Assembly: GCF_902499175.1 (NCBI RefSeq)
Contig: NZ_CABVQC010000048.1
Location: 1-64,000 of the forward strand
Length of the DNA stretch: 64,000 nucleotides
From: Burkholderia aenigmatica
GTDB lineage: Bacteria; Pseudomonadota; Gammaproteobacteria; Burkholderiales; Burkholderiaceae
Direction: 5' to 3'
A program made the position numbers and the translations under genes. The notes below the pieces were generated by a model that had not been told where the DNA came from, searched no databases, and saw nothing but the letters and a program-made list of their open reading frames with translations. Below are positions 63,792-64,000 of the stretch, piece after piece (positions within the stretch are counted from its first letter, which is position 1; each line of letters starts with the position of its first letter).

Positions 63792-64000
63792 TTACTTCAA
63801 CCGTCCCGACAGGAACTGCCCGAGCCGTTCGCTCTTCGGATTCACGAGAATGTCCTGCGGATTCCCTTCCTCCTCGATCTTCCCCTGATGCAGGAAGATC
63901 ACGTGATTCGACACGTTGCGCGCGAAGCCCATCTCGTGCGTGACGACGACCATCGTGCGGCCTTCCTCGGCGAGCTTCTGCATCACCTTCAGCACTTCGC
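63792..64000 (-). CDS. Amino-acid ABC transporter ATPase (N-terminus outside window)
   Basis: Only the last 69 codons are visible. The sequence [45 protein letters not shown]-type end, with the H-loop His in [10 protein letters not shown], and [13 protein letters not shown] at the C-terminus are those of polar amino-acid uptake ATPases (GlnQ/HisP/ArtP group). Walker A and B motifs lie beyond the right edge. Confidence 0.88.
   Translation of the reverse strand, partial: EVLKVMQKLAEEGRTMVVVTHEMGFARNVSNHVIFLHQGKIEEEGNPQDILVNPKSERLGQFLSGRLK

Overview
The window is high-GC DNA with the gene content and codon style of Burkholderia, most likely a Burkholderia cepacia complex species. The Wsp chemosensory genes, the three-component anthranilate dioxygenase, the catR-catBAC block, the HigBA-type toxin-antitoxin pair and many LysR/AraC regulators all fit this. 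A secondary replicon is plausible but cannot be shown from sequence alone. No rRNA, tRNA or CRISPR array was recognised.

Layout. 1-4.4 kb: part of a Wsp surface-sensing operon on the minus strand (wspC partial, wspB, wspA), preceded by a hybrid receiver-histidine kinase whose receiver resembles that of WspR. 4.9-9.8 kb: a Na+/H+ antiporter, an aldehyde dehydrogenase and an acetolactate synthase-like ThDP enzyme. 10.1-12.1 kb: a HigB/HigA-like toxin-antitoxin pair and a DUF445 membrane protein. 12.3-20.3 kb: a catabolic block. The and genes (ferredoxin reductase, ferredoxin, two oxygenase subunits, AraC-type regulator) convert anthranilate to catechol. The cat genes (catR, catB, catA, catC) open the ring and carry it through muconate and muconolactone towards 3-oxoadipate. 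20.4-30.5 kb: mixed metabolism and regulation, including a gene behind a textbook LexA-controlled promoter, a FadH-type dienoyl-CoA reductase with a divergent AraC regulator, and a two-subunit aconitase X. 30.6-36.8 kb: two MarR regulators, a LysR regulator and an EmrAB-OprM-type drug efflux operon. The regulators and the pump genes share a palindromic operator motif.

36.8-42.5 kb is an accessory stretch. It holds a broken gene behind a riboswitch-like fragment, a DUF1493 protein, a LysE exporter, two AT-rich exported proteins, and a peptidoglycan-hydrolase-like gene coupled to an exported partner, with a decayed second copy of the hydrolase end nearby. 42.7-47.4 kb: a membrane protein, a GcvA-like LysR regulator, an MHS-family symporter and an amidohydrolase, the last two in one operon.

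47.8-54.1 kb is an AT-richer island. It encodes an OLD-family ATPase/TOPRIM nuclease, a UvrD-like helicase overlapping it by 4 bp (a Gabija-like pair, but with larger proteins), and then an HNH endonuclease. This is the best candidate for an unusual anti-phage system. Its right edge abuts a decayed fragment of a chemoreceptor gene.

54.3-60 kb: an anchored protein, an intact dCache chemoreceptor, a MotA/MotB-like stator pair, and a protein joining a cyclic-nucleotide-binding domain to a FliG-like C-terminus. 60.2-64 kb: a glutathione transferase, an intracellular PHB depolymerase behind a sigma-54-like promoter, two small exported proteins, and the C-terminus of an amino-acid ABC transporter ATPase running off the right edge.
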